From Paraburkholderia sp. SG-MS1 (GTDB lineage: Bacteria > Pseudomonadota > Gammaproteobacteria > Burkholderiales > Burkholderiaceae), in NCBI RefSeq assembly GCF_012275575.1, contig NZ_NPIH01000149.1, positions 1 to 33,430 on the forward strand: a stretch of DNA of 33,430 nucleotides, in the 5' to 3' direction. The position numbers and the translations under genes were made by a program. The stretch's first letter is position 1, and the number at the start of each line of letters is the position of its first letter. The notes beneath the pieces were generated by a model. That model made no database searches. It was not told the origin of the DNA and saw nothing but the letters and a program-made list of their open reading frames with translations. Below are positions 15,695 to 23,809 of the stretch, piece by piece.

Positions 15695-16549
15695 ATGCCA
15701 GACAGTTTCGACCAGCTCGCCGCCCTGATCCGGGCGCGCTTCTCCGAACTGAGTCCCCAGTTCCAGATGGGGGCAGGTTTTCTGCTCGATCATCCCGACG
15801 AAGTCGCAGTCTCGTCGATGCGCAAAGTGGCCGAGCGCGCCCAGGTACAACCGGCTTCGCTCGTGCGCCTGTCGCAGCAACTCGGTTTCCCAGGTTGGAA
15901 CGAATTGCGTAATCTGTTCGTCGCGCGCGTGCGCACGCGACCCGAGCCGCTCACGAGCCGCGCGCGTTCGCTGGTCAAATCGAAAGATGCGCTGGCGAAC
16001 GATCTGCTGATCGCGCAACAGCACAATCTCGATGTCACCGCCGCGCATAACGGCCGCGTGATCGTCGAAACCGCGCGGTTGTTGCGCCGCGCGCCGCACG
16101 TGCACGTGGCGGGCTTTCGCTCCTGTTACGCAGTGGCGTTCGGCCTCGTGTACGGCTACCGGCTGTTCCGGTCATCGGTGGCGCTGCTCAACGGCGAGGC
16201 CGGCACGCTCGAAATGCAGCTGCGCACGGTCGAGCGCGACAGTGCGACCATCGTCATCAGTTTTGCGCCGTATTCGGTCGAAGCGGCGCGCGTAGCCGAG
16301 GCCGCGCTGGAAAAAGGCAGCAAACTGATCGCCATCACCGACAGTGCGGTTTCGCCGATCGCGCTGAACGCCGACAAGGCGCTGATCTTTTCGCACGAGA
16401 GCCCGTCGTTCTTCCCGTCGCTGGTGGCGGCTACCGCGATTGCGGAATCGCTGGTCGCGCATCTGCTCGCGCTCGAAGGCGCGGGCGCCGTCGAACAGCT
16501 CGCGATCGCCGAGCAGTCCCTGCACGCGAAGGGCGCGTACGTGCCTTGA
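15695..16549 (+). CDS. MurR/RpiR-family transcriptional regulator (HTH + SIS)
   Basis: This 284-residue protein has an N-terminal RpiR-type helix-turn-helix (about 1-77), including AVSSMRKVAERAQVQPASLVRLSQQLGFPGWNELRN. A C-terminal SIS sugar-isomerase-like ligand domain (about 115-260) contains VHVAGFRSCYAVAFG and TIVISFAPYSVEAARVAEAA. I chose the ATG at 15695 because the longer frame from 15596 crosses the likely promoter and operator. It lies upstream of a C45 hydrolase, an aminotransferase and a CMD-family gene, and a shared 14-base site before both units suggests it controls them and itself. RpiR proteins usually sense phosphosugars; the neighbours here suggest an amino or amide compound. 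Confidence 0.9.
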   Translation: MPDSFDQLAALIRARFSELSPQFQMGAGFLLDHPDEVAVSSMRKVAERAQVQPASLVRLSQQLGFPGWNELRNLFVARVRTRPEPLTSRARSLVKSKDALANDLLIAQQHNLDVTAAHNGRVIVETARLLRRAPHVHVAGFRSCYAVAFGLVYGYRLFRSSVALLNGEAGTLEMQLRTVERDSATIVISFAPYSVEAARVAEAALEKGSKLIAITDSAVSPIALNADKALIFSHESPSFFPSLVAATAIAESLVAHLLALEGAGAVEQLAIAEQSLHAKGAYVP

Positions 16550-16621
16550 GCGTTTCCGTTTGAAGCGAACCCGGTCTTTGCGCCGCGCACGACCGCTTCC
16601 TCTGAATCAGTATTGCCCTGT

Positions 16622-16651
16622 TTGACAACAAATGTTGTTTAGAAGTATAAA
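16622..16651 (+). promoter_or_regulatory. Promoter of the C45/aminotransferase operon
   Basis: TTGACA (16622-16627) and TATAAA (16646-16651) are separated by 18 bases, a near-consensus sigma-70 promoter. The palindromic operator at 16625-16638 overlaps the -35 box and spacer, a classic repressor position. The expected start site near 16658 leaves a short leader. Confidence 0.75.
16625..16638. promoter_or_regulatory. RpiR operator-like site, copy 2
   Basis: ACAACAAATGTTGT is a palindrome with perfect 6-base arms around AA. The 14 bases 16623-16636 also occur inverted at 15652-15665 before the RpiR-type regulator gene. It overlaps the -35 element and spacer of the C45 promoter. Confidence 0.65.
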
Positions 16652-16672
16652 TGCGTATCGATTGTTGATTGA

Positions 16673-17731
16673 GTGCGAGCCGTGGCGTCGAAACAGGGGG
16701 TGGATTTTTTTCAGGTGAGCGGGGAGCCGTATGACATCGGCTACCGGTTGGGTGAAATCGCGAGGCCGGTGTTCGCCGGGTATATGGCGCAGAGCAGTGC
16801 GTGGCGCGCGGTCCGGCGCTGGCGCGGCGAGCTGTTCGTGCAGACGCTGCGTGATGCGGCCCGCACGCACTATCCCGCGCTGCTGGCCGAACTCGACGGC
16901 ATGGCGGCCGCGCTGGATTGGCCCGCGGAAGACGTGTTTCTATGGAACTGCCGTGGCGAACTGATCCATCATGCGCCGGATGGTTGCACTACGCTGGCGG
17001 CCGTAGCCGGCGACCAGCGCTTCATCGCGCATAACGAAGATGGCGACCCGTTTGTGCGAGAGCGTTGTGCACTGGTCGAGGTTCGGCCTGCCGGCAAGCC
17101 CGGCTTCGTGAGCTTCTATTACCCCGGGTCGCTGCCGGGACACACCTTCGCCGCGAGCCGCGCCGGTATCGCGCAGGCAATCAATAATCTGCGCATTCGC
17201 GAGCCCGCTGCCGGCGTGCCCCGGATGATTCTCGCCCGAGCCGTGCTCGACGCCGGCTCGCTCGACGAAGCGTTGCACCTGCTGCGCACCGTGCCGGCGG
17301 CGAGCGGTTTTCATCACATGCTCGCTTGTGCGGGCGACGCGCGGCTCTTCAGCGTCGAAGCTAGTGCGCGCCGCTGCTCTGTACGAAGCGTGTCCCGACT
17401 CGCCGGGCACGCCAATCACATGATTCATCCTGGCTGCGAAGCCGAAGCGCAAATCGTCACGGAATCATCGCGGGACAGGCAATTGCGTGTCGATGCCTTG
17501 CTGCCAGCGCTCGGCAAGCCAGTGCAACCCGCTGCGTTGCTCGACGTGTTGCACGATCGCGCGCCATCGGCCTTGCCGATCTATCGTGACGACCCGTTCG
17601 ATCCCGACGGCGAAAACACGCTTGCCACCGCGCTCTTCGAGATCGGTGACGCCGGTGTGTCGATGAAAGTCTATCGGCAGGGACGCTGCGCATTCGACAC
17701 TTTCATCGCTCGCGCAATCACGAGGAACTGA
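16673..17731 (+). CDS. C45-family acyltransferase/hydrolase (autoproteolytic Ntn type)
   Basis: This 352-residue protein resembles acyl-CoA:6-aminopenicillanate acyltransferase (peptidase C45). The motif APDGCTTLA places Cys105 after Gly104; in C45 enzymes self-cleavage at such a Gly-Cys bond frees the N-terminal nucleophile. It is followed by FIAHNEDGDP, another family hallmark. The N-terminal YDIGYRLGEIARP also fits. Members hydrolyse or transfer acyl groups on amide bonds. The start is GTG at 16673; an in-frame GTG at 16682 is equally possible since neither has a strong ribosome binding site. It is followed after 5 bases by an aminotransferase, so N-deacylation followed by transamination is a plausible sequence of steps. 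Confidence 0.87.
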   Translation: MRAVASKQGVDFFQVSGEPYDIGYRLGEIARPVFAGYMAQSSAWRAVRRWRGELFVQTLRDAARTHYPALLAELDGMAAALDWPAEDVFLWNCRGELIHHAPDGCTTLAAVAGDQRFIAHNEDGDPFVRERCALVEVRPAGKPGFVSFYYPGSLPGHTFAASRAGIAQAINNLRIREPAAGVPRMILARAVLDAGSLDEALHLLRTVPAASGFHHMLACAGDARLFSVEASARRCSVRSVSRLAGHANHMIHPGCEAEAQIVTESSRDRQLRVDALLPALGKPVQPAALLDVLHDRAPSALPIYRDDPFDPDGENTLATALFEIGDAGVSMKVYRQGRCAFDTFIARAITRN

Positions 17732-17736
17732 CCATC

Positions 17737-19065
17737 ATGTCAACCGTTTTTCATCGTTCACCGAAGCAATCTCTGCCGGTCGCCGTCGCGGGCGACGGCA
17801 TCGAAATCGTCGACTCGACCGGCAAGCGTTATATCGACGCGTCCGGCGGCGCGGCCGTGTCATGTCTCGGCCACAGCAATCAGCGGGTGATCGACGCGAT
17901 CAAACGCCAGTCACAACAACTGCCGTACGCACACACGTCGTTCTTCACCACCGAGGCCGCCGAGGAGCTTGCCGAGTATCTGGTGGCGCGCGCACCGGCC
18001 GGGCTCGAACACGTGTACTTCGTGTCGGGCGGGTCGGAGGCGATCGAGGCGGCGTTGAAACTGGCGCGCCAGTATTTCGTCGAGAAAGGCGAGACGCAGC
18101 GCCGCCATTTCATCGCGCGTCGCCAGAGCTATCACGGTAATACGTTGGGGGCGCTCGCGATCGGCGGCAATGCATGGCGCCGCGAGCCCTTTCTGCCGAT
18201 CCTGATCGAGGCGCATCACGTGAGTCCGTGTTATGCGTACCGCGAGCAGCGCGCCGGCGAAACCGAAGAGGCCTTCGCCCAACGGCTCGCCGATGAACTC
18301 GAGCATAAGATTCTCGAACTGGGCGCTGATACGGTGGCCGCGTTCGTCGCGGAAACGGTGGTGGGCGCGACGGCCGGCGCGGTGCCGCCGGTGCGCGAGT
18401 ACTTCCGCAAGATTCGCGCGGTGTGCGATCGTTACGGGGTCCTGTTGATTCTCGACGAGATCATGTCGGGCATGGGTCGCACCGGCGTTCTGTACGCGTG
18501 CGAACGGGACGGTGTCGCGCCGGATCTGCTGACCATCGCGAAGGGGCTCGGCGCGGGCTATCAGCCGATCGGCGCGACGCTCGTGAGCGAGCGGATCTAT
18601 CAGACGATCGTCGGCGGCTCGGGCTTCTTTCAGCATGGTCACACGTATATCGGCCACGCCACCGCGTGCGCGGCGGCGCTCGAAGTGCAGCGCGTGATTG
18701 CCGAAGACAAGCTGTTGCTCAACGTGCAGGCGCGCGGCGAGCAGTTGCGCGGCCGGCTGCGCGAGCACTATGCACAGCATGCGCATATCGGCGACGTACG
18801 CGGGCGAGGTCTGTTCGTCGGCGTCGAACTGGTCAGGGACCGCGCGAGCAAAGCGCCGTTCGACGCCGGCCTGAAACTGCATGCGGCGATCCGGCGTGAA
18901 GCGTTCGCGCGTGGGCTGATGGTTTATCCGATGGGCGGCACTGTGGATGGCAAGATCGGCGATCATGTGCTGCTGGCGCCGCCGTTCATCTGCACCGAGC
19001 GCGAGATCGACGAGATCGTCAGCCGGCTGACCGACGCGATCGACGGCGCATTGGCCGCCGTCTGA
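17737..19065 (+). CDS. Class III aminotransferase (PLP-dependent)
   Basis: This 442-residue protein has the class III (omega-type) aminotransferase pattern: FVSGGSEAIEAALKLARQY (phosphate-binding region, about 96-113), SYHGNTLGAL, LILDEIMSGMGRTG with Asp240 contacting the PLP ring nitrogen, and Lys269 in TIAKGLGAGYQPIGA as Schiff-base lysine. It transfers an amino group from an omega- or alpha-amino substrate to a keto acid. The ATG at 17737 follows GAGGAA and lies 5 bases after the C45 gene, so the two are coupled. The substrate is unknown; it may be the amine released by the C45 protein. Confidence 0.93.
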   Translation: MSTVFHRSPKQSLPVAVAGDGIEIVDSTGKRYIDASGGAAVSCLGHSNQRVIDAIKRQSQQLPYAHTSFFTTEAAEELAEYLVARAPAGLEHVYFVSGGSEAIEAALKLARQYFVEKGETQRRHFIARRQSYHGNTLGALAIGGNAWRREPFLPILIEAHHVSPCYAYREQRAGETEEAFAQRLADELEHKILELGADTVAAFVAETVVGATAGAVPPVREYFRKIRAVCDRYGVLLILDEIMSGMGRTGVLYACERDGVAPDLLTIAKGLGAGYQPIGATLVSERIYQTIVGGSGFFQHGHTYIGHATACAAALEVQRVIAEDKLLLNVQARGEQLRGRLREHYAQHAHIGDVRGRGLFVGVELVRDRASKAPFDAGLKLHAAIRREAFARGLMVYPMGGTVDGKIGDHVLLAPPFICTEREIDEIVSRLTDAIDGALAAV

Positions 19066-19097
19066 ACCTTTCGACTACACCGCCACCCGCGAGAACG

Positions 19098-19655
19098 ATG
19101 ATGACCGAACGTTTGCCTCACTTCGACCTGTCCACCGCCACGCCCGAACAGAAGAGCGTGCTGGACGACATTCTGTCTGGCCCGCGCGGCAATCTGAACG
19201 GGCCGTTTCTCGGCTGGATCCATAGCCCGGAACTCGCGCAGCAGGCGCAGCGCCTCGGCGCGTTCTGCCGCTACCGGACCGGCTTGCCGTTGCGTCTGTC
19301 GGAGCTGGCGATTCTGGTCACCGCCGCGCGTTGGCAGGCGCAGGCCGAGTGGTATATCCATTATCCCATCGCGCTGGAAGCGGGCGTGGGCGAAGCGGAC
19401 GCCGAAGCGATCCGTCAAGGACGCCGCCCGGATTTCGCTGACGCCGACGACGCGCTGATTCACGACTTCGCGAGCGAGCTGTACGACACGAAGCGGGTGT
19501 CGGATGCGACCTATGCGAAGGCGGTCGACCGATTTGGGCATCAGGTGGTGATCAACCTGGTGGGCCTGCTCGGCTACTACGCGCTGGTGGCGATGACGCT
19601 GAACGTGTTCGGCATGCGGGCTCTCGGGCAGGAGAGCTTGCCGTTCGCCGAGTAG
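19098..19655 (+). CDS. Carboxymuconolactone decarboxylase-family protein
   Basis: This 185-residue all-helical protein has a CMD-like core: LPLRLSELAILVTAARWQAQAEWYIHYPIALEAGV. Where AhpD-type members carry CxxC, this one has EWYIH, so it lacks the redox cysteines and is not an AhpD-type disulfide reductase. The core glutamate and histidine could serve acid-base chemistry. It follows the aminotransferase by 32 bases and ends just before a strong terminator, so it is probably the last gene of the RpiR-linked operon. Its role is unknown. ATG 19101 is an equally possible start. Confidence 0.87.
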   Translation: MMTERLPHFDLSTATPEQKSVLDDILSGPRGNLNGPFLGWIHSPELAQQAQRLGAFCRYRTGLPLRLSELAILVTAARWQAQAEWYIHYPIALEAGVGEADAEAIRQGRRPDFADADDALIHDFASELYDTKRVSDATYAKAVDRFGHQVVINLVGLLGYYALVAMTLNVFGMRALGQESLPFAE

Positions 19656-19693
19656 GGGCGGTGGGCGCAGCACGCCACGCAGCACACAATACG

Positions 19694-19730
19694 AAACGCC
19701 CCGCCTGCGAACTTCGCAGCCGGGGCGTTT
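19694..19730. terminator. Strong intrinsic, likely bidirectional terminator
   Basis: AAACGCCCCG (19694-19703) pairs with CGGGGCGTTT (19721-19730). An inner stem pairs CTGCGAA with TTCGCAG, giving about 17 base pairs with two small mismatches. A/T runs at both ends suit termination for both the plus-strand CMD gene and the convergent DUF4148 gene. Confidence 0.9.
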
Positions 19731-19799
19731 CTCCGTCTACCACCACAACCTCAGCTGCCGCGCCACTGCGTGACGCCGCCGACCGCGCGGCTCTACGCC

Positions 19800-20108
19800 T
19801 TACTGCCCGCGATACGTCGAAAACAGACGTTGCTGCACCGAAGCCGGTGCGCCCGCCGCGGACGAACCGCCGCTCACACCGCCGATGTCCTTCGAACCTT
19901 GCGCCGAGGCAAGCGTTGCTGCGTCACTTTGCGGCGCCGTCTTCGGGTACTCGGTGTCGCTTTGATACACAAGGCCCGCTTTTTGCGCGGCGACGAGTTC
20001 GCTGCGCACCTGAGCGCGCGTCCCCGGACCGTTGGCCTGCTGGGCGAACGAAACAGCCGGCACGATGAGAGCGGATGCAATGACCACTGCGGAAAGAAGC
20101 GATTTCAT
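19800..20108 (-). CDS. DUF4148-domain secreted protein
   Basis: This 102-residue protein starts at the ATG at 20108 after a strong GGAGGT; the frame continues 64 codons upstream without family features. It has a signal peptide (MKSLLSAVVIASALIVPAVS, cleavage near FAQQ), then TRAQVRSELVAAQKAGLVYQSDTEYPK, the DUF4148 signature common in Burkholderia. The Ser/Gly/Ala-rich C-terminal part (KDIGGVSGGSSAAGAPAS) looks disordered. It is probably periplasmic; the function of the family is unknown. Confidence 0.9.
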   Translation of the reverse strand: MKSLLSAVVIASALIVPAVSFAQQANGPGTRAQVRSELVAAQKAGLVYQSDTEYPKTAPQSDAATLASAQGSKDIGGVSGGSSAAGAPASVQQRLFSTYRGQ

Positions 20109-20483
20109 GATGACCTCCAAGGTATTCGATTGTTGAGGGATCGGGTTTGAATCACCACGCCCGATCCGTTGAAACAAGTCTATTTCTAGCGAGGTCGGCG
20201 AAAAAGCGGCTTTGTCATGAAAGATTGTTACTGATTTAGATGTAATGTAGAAAATAGCATTCGTGCGCCTGACCGGCGCATCGTCACGACGCTGGCACAC
20301 GTAAGCGCCTATGATGAAGTTCGGTCCACGCCCGCGCCTGCAGCATCGCGCGATACGTCCGAAGGAAGTCTCCCAGGAGGCGACCGATGCCTGAGCCGCG
20401 AAACATCCGGGCGAGACCGTCGCGGCGGGGCATCATCTTCGGTCGGCAATCGCGCGAAGCAGGGCACCCAACAGGAGAGAGCA
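20109..20483. other. Divergent intergenic region DUF4148 / osmC
   Basis: These 375 bases lie between two divergent genes. Bases 20150-20260 are distinctly AT-richer and probably hold the DUF4148 promoter, but I cannot assign boxes. Near the osmC side, AGGAGG (20375-20380) precedes an ATG at 20387 that opens a frame overlapping osmC out of phase. No repeat or RNA gene is seen. Confidence 0.35.
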
Positions 20484-20909
20484 ATGAAGCGCAAGGCATC
20501 GGCAGTCTGGCAAGGCGGCCTGCAAGACGGCAAAGGCTCGATTTCCACCGACAGCGGCGTCCTCAAGGAGACTCAGTACTCGTTTTCGACGCGCTTTGCG
20601 GACGGCATCGGCACGAATCCGGAAGAGCTGATCGCGGCTGCGCATGCGGGTTGTTTCTCGATGGCGTTGTCGGCGGAACTCGGCAAGGCCGGCATCACAC
20701 CCGAACGCATCGGCACCACGGCTACCGTCACGCTCGACAAGGACGGCGGCGGCTTTACGATCACCGCAGTGCATCTCGATGTGGCGGTGAAGATTCCCGG
20801 TGGTGACAAGGCCGCGTTCGACAAGGCGACCGCGGATGCGAAGGCGGGTTGTCCGGTGTCCAAGGTGTTGAACGCGACGACCACCATGGACGCGAAGCTC
20901 GAAACCTGA
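20484..20909 (+). CDS. osmC: OsmC-family peroxiredoxin
   Basis: This 141-residue protein is of OsmC type. Reactive cysteines are Cys57 in AAAHAGCFSMALS and Cys123 in AGCPVSKVL, and the N-terminus MKRKASAVWQGGLQDGKGSI matches the OsmC subgroup. Such proteins reduce organic hydroperoxides in the cytoplasm with a Cys pair. Start 20484 follows AGGAGAG. The gene stands alone and is followed by hairpins resembling a terminator. Confidence 0.95.
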   Translation: MKRKASAVWQGGLQDGKGSISTDSGVLKETQYSFSTRFADGIGTNPEELIAAAHAGCFSMALSAELGKAGITPERIGTTATVTLDKDGGGFTITAVHLDVAVKIPGGDKAAFDKATADAKAGCPVSKVLNATTTMDAKLET

Positions 20910-20939
20910 TCGAAACCTGAGTTTTTATCGCCCGCTTCT

Positions 20940-21004
20940 GCCGCTTCCGGCAAGCGGCGCGTGACGAAGCCGGTGAGCGGGCCAAGCCCACTGCTGGCTT
21001 TTTT
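20940..21004 (+). terminator. Terminator region after osmC
   Basis: Two hairpins follow the gene: GCCGCTT (20940-20946) with AAGCGGC (20952-20958), then AAGCC (20967-20971) with GGCTT (20996-21000) and inner GGGC/GCCC. The second hairpin ends in a run of six T (20999-21004), fitting an intrinsic terminator. Confidence 0.7.
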
Positions 21005-21069
21005 ACGTGCCGCTCGGGATCCTCTCTACCTCCGCTCGCTGTTTCTCATGAAAACCCGGCCTTGATTTG

Positions 21070-21087
21070 TTGAACAGTTAGTCATAA
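21070..21087. promoter_or_regulatory. TetR operator-like site, copy 1
   Basis: TTGAACAGTTAGTCATAA lies 11 bases before the TetR start. It matches the site before the MFS gene (21754-21771) at 15 of 18 positions, pattern TTGAACRGTYRGTCATRA, so the regulator probably controls itself and the transporter. Confidence 0.55.
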
Positions 21088-21097
21088 TATCCACCCC

Positions 21098-21736
21098 ATG
21101 AAGGAATCGGGCCATCTCAAGCAATCCGCAAAAAAGGGCGGCGATGTGTGCGCGCGCGGCCGGCCGCGCGAGTTCGACACGGACACCGTGCTGAAGAGCG
21201 CGAGCCAGGTCTTCTGGAACCACGGCTACCATGCGACGTCGATCGACGACCTCTGTAAAGCCACGGGCCTGTTGCGCGGCAGTCTGTACGGCGTGTTCGG
21301 CGACAAGCACGGCATCATGCTCGCCGCGCTGGATCACTACGCGGAAGGTTCGGTCGCACGGCTTGCCGAGCGGCTGAACGCGCCGGTGCCGGCGGAAGAG
21401 GCGCTGCGCAACGCGTTGCTGCATTACGCGCGGGTCGCGTGCGCGCTCACGGGCGAGCGCAGTTGCTTCATCACCAACACCACCCTGGAAATGCAGCCGG
21501 ACGACGAGGAACTGCGCACCCGCGTCGCGGCGATCCAGCGCCGCATGGCGACGCTGCTGGCGGCGTCCGTGATTCGCGGCCAGGCGAGCGGCGCATTCGA
21601 TTCGACGCTCGATGAAAAAGCCGTCGCCGATTTTCTGCTGTGCGTGATGCAAGGTCTGCGCGTGTTAGGGCGAGTCGCGCACAAGGAAGATGCGCTCATT
21701 GGAATAGTGGACGTCGCGATGCGCGCGCTCGTCTAA
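21098..21736 (+). CDS. TetR-family transcriptional regulator
   Basis: This 212-residue protein has an N-terminal TetR helix-turn-helix after a GRPREFD lead-in: VLKSASQVFWNHGYHATSIDDLCKATGLLRGSLYGVFGDKHGIM. The rest is an alpha-helical ligand and dimer domain with ACALTGERSCFITNTTLEM, as in the TetR_C subgroup that often controls efflux or reductase genes. It lies 31 bases upstream of an MFS transporter on the same strand, with matching operator-like sites before each gene. It probably represses both until a drug-like ligand binds. Confidence 0.93.
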   Translation: MKESGHLKQSAKKGGDVCARGRPREFDTDTVLKSASQVFWNHGYHATSIDDLCKATGLLRGSLYGVFGDKHGIMLAALDHYAEGSVARLAERLNAPVPAEEALRNALLHYARVACALTGERSCFITNTTLEMQPDDEELRTRVAAIQRRMATLLAASVIRGQASGAFDSTLDEKAVADFLLCVMQGLRVLGRVAHKEDALIGIVDVAMRALV

Positions 21737-21753
21737 ATTTTTTTGCTGAATTT

Positions 21754-21771
21754 TTGAACGGTCGGTCATGA
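21754..21771. promoter_or_regulatory. TetR operator-like site, copy 2
   Basis: TTGAACGGTCGGTCATGA ends over the ATG start of the MFS gene (21768). It matches the site at 21070-21087 at 15 of 18 positions. GGTCGGTC resembles the GACCGACC-type boxes often seen for TetR regulators. Confidence 0.55.
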
Positions 21772-23339
21772 ATAGAGATGCGATCAAGTCCGCTCCGGCG
21801 GCACTCGCCCGATGCGCCAGCAGCGGTGCGGGCGCCACGACGTGCCCCGGCGCGATGGCGGCCGGCATGGCGGCGGCACCCGCTGCATCGATATCGACGG
21901 CGGCTGCGGAAAAAGCCGCGCCGCGCTTCGAGCGCCAGGGTCTCGCGCTGGCCGTATTGTTTGTCGGCGCTTTCCTTGCGCCACTCGACTATTTCATTGT
22001 CAACCTCGCGCTGCCGTCGATTCACACAGGCCTGAACGCCAGCGACGCGCAATTGCAGCTGGTGGTGTCCGCCTACGCTTGCGCCTACGCGGTACTGTTG
22101 ATCACCGGCGGCCGCCTCGGCGATCTGTACGGACGCCGCCGCATGTTCATGACAGGCATGGCGGCCTTCGTGGTCGCGTCGGCACTGTGCGGCTTGGCGA
22201 CCAGCGGCCATATGCTGGTGATCGCGCGGATCGTGCAGGGTATCGCGGCAGCGGTGATGGCGCCGCAAGTGCTCGCGACCATCCGCGCGGTCGTGCCGCT
22301 GCATCAGCAGACCACGGTGATGAGTCTGTATGGCTTCGTATTCGGGCTGTCGTCGATCGTCGGGCAACTGGGCGGTGGGGCGCTGATCACGTATCACCCG
22401 TTCGGGCTCGGCTGGCGCATCATCTTCCTGATCAATATTCCGATTGGCATTGCTGCGTTTCTGGGCACGTGGAAGTTCGTGCCGGAGAATCAGCCGGGCA
22501 CGCGCACCGGCATCGACGTGAAAGGGGTCGCGCTGTTGTCCGCGGTGCTGCTGCTGGTCATCTACCCGATGACCCATGGCCGGGAAGCCGGTTGGCCCGC
22601 ATGGACGTTCGCGATGTTCGCGCTCGCGGTCCCCGCGTTCGCACTGTTCGTGGCGACCGAGCGCCGCGTGGCGCGCGGCGGCGGCCATCCGCTGGTGGAT
22701 CTGCAACTATTCCGCAATCGGGCGTTCGCGTTGGGTCTCGTGCTCGCGTTCCTGTTCTACTGCAATAGCGCGTTCTTCCTCAGCTACGGCATTTTCCTGC
22801 AGACGGGTTTGCACTGGACGCCGCTCGCCTCCGGCATGGCGATCATGCCGTTCGCGCTCGGTTTCGTGGTCGGGCCGCTGACGTCACCAGCCGTCGTCAA
22901 ACGCATCGGCAGCCATGTGCTGACGCTCGGTTTTGCGATGATGACGACCGGTTTCACGGTCACCGGCTGGTCGGCCACTCAATCGGCCACGCCGGATCTG
23001 CTGTTCTATTGCGGGCTCGTGTGCGCCGGCGTCGGTCACGGCCTGCTGTTGCCCTCGATCATGCGCATTGTCCTGCTGGAAGTCGCGCCGGAGAAGGCGG
23101 GGCTGGCCTCAGGGGTGGTGTCGTCGACGCTGCAGATTGGTTCGGCGTTCGGTACGGCGGCCATCAGCGGCGCGTTCTTTGGCGTGATCGGTGGGGGCGC
23201 GGCGCCCGCGGCGTACGCCCACGGGTTTCAGATCAGCCTCGCGATCAACGCGCTGCTGATGTTTGTCTGCATCGGTTTGAGCGTGCTGTTGGTGCGCCAT
23301 CAGCAACTGGCGCTGGGCCGTTCGGCGCAACCGTTTTGA
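21768..23339 (+). CDS. MFS transporter, DHA2 (EmrB/QacA-like) family
   Basis: This 523-residue membrane protein has a 55-residue Ala-rich N-terminal extension and then about 14 hydrophobic helices. The motif LDYFIVNLALPSI in helix 1 and GGRLGDLYGRRRMF between helices 2 and 3 mark the 14-helix DHA2 drug:proton antiporters. The family exports drugs or metabolites across the inner membrane using the proton gradient. No strong ribosome binding site precedes ATG 21768; later Met codons in the extension are alternatives. It forms a pair with the TetR gene upstream. Confidence 0.93.
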   Translation: MNRDAIKSAPAALARCASSGAGATTCPGAMAAGMAAAPAASISTAAAEKAAPRFERQGLALAVLFVGAFLAPLDYFIVNLALPSIHTGLNASDAQLQLVVSAYACAYAVLLITGGRLGDLYGRRRMFMTGMAAFVVASALCGLATSGHMLVIARIVQGIAAAVMAPQVLATIRAVVPLHQQTTVMSLYGFVFGLSSIVGQLGGGALITYHPFGLGWRIIFLINIPIGIAAFLGTWKFVPENQPGTRTGIDVKGVALLSAVLLLVIYPMTHGREAGWPAWTFAMFALAVPAFALFVATERRVARGGGHPLVDLQLFRNRAFALGLVLAFLFYCNSAFFLSYGIFLQTGLHWTPLASGMAIMPFALGFVVGPLTSPAVVKRIGSHVLTLGFAMMTTGFTVTGWSATQSATPDLLFYCGLVCAGVGHGLLLPSIMRIVLLEVAPEKAGLASGVVSSTLQIGSAFGTAAISGAFFGVIGGGAAPAAYAHGFQISLAINALLMFVCIGLSVLLVRHQQLALGRSAQPF

Positions 23340-23809
23340 AAATCCGCTGCCGGTAATCGTTTTCAGCGGTTGATTTGCCGGCATTATTGGGCACGTTTAA
23401 ACAAAAACATAAATAGAAGCGTCGCTATTTACGAATGAGTTAGCCGTTCACAGGTAATCGTCATTTTCCTTAGCACCCGTGCGACATTGTGCAGTGCTTC
23501 AGTATGAAGAATGCGCAGGGCATTTTCTACTGTGTCCGGTTGTGCGCGCAGGTAATTGGTGCCATCGTGCGGTGCCGCACGGGTCGGGGCTTGGGACGAT
23601 GTTCAGGGAATTTCCTGATTTCAAAGCGCGGAGGTCCGGATGGAAGGACATTCCAAGGATGCTGAAAACGGTATCTCTAAAAATAACTTGCCGCAGTTAA
23701 TTTCGATTGTTAATCTTGGCACACTTTAGAGACTTCCCTCAGTAGGTCTAATGTCGAGAATCCCGGCGCAATGACTTAATCACGCTCTACGGTTCCCTAG
23801 GGGAAATAA
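23340..23809. other. Intergenic stretch without convincing genes
   Basis: About 470 bases follow the MFS gene. A modest hairpin, CCGCTG (23344-23349) with CAGCGG (23364-23369) followed by TTGATTT, may terminate the MFS transcript. The rest has lower GC than its surroundings. A 73-codon frame (23479-23700) has no family features. The last 120 bases should contain the promoter of the DUF2158 gene. I see no RNA gene or repeat. Confidence 0.35.

Noticed and set aside
23479..23700. 73-codon plus-strand open frame
   Set aside because: It has no family features or ribosome binding site and lies in a low-GC intergenic region.
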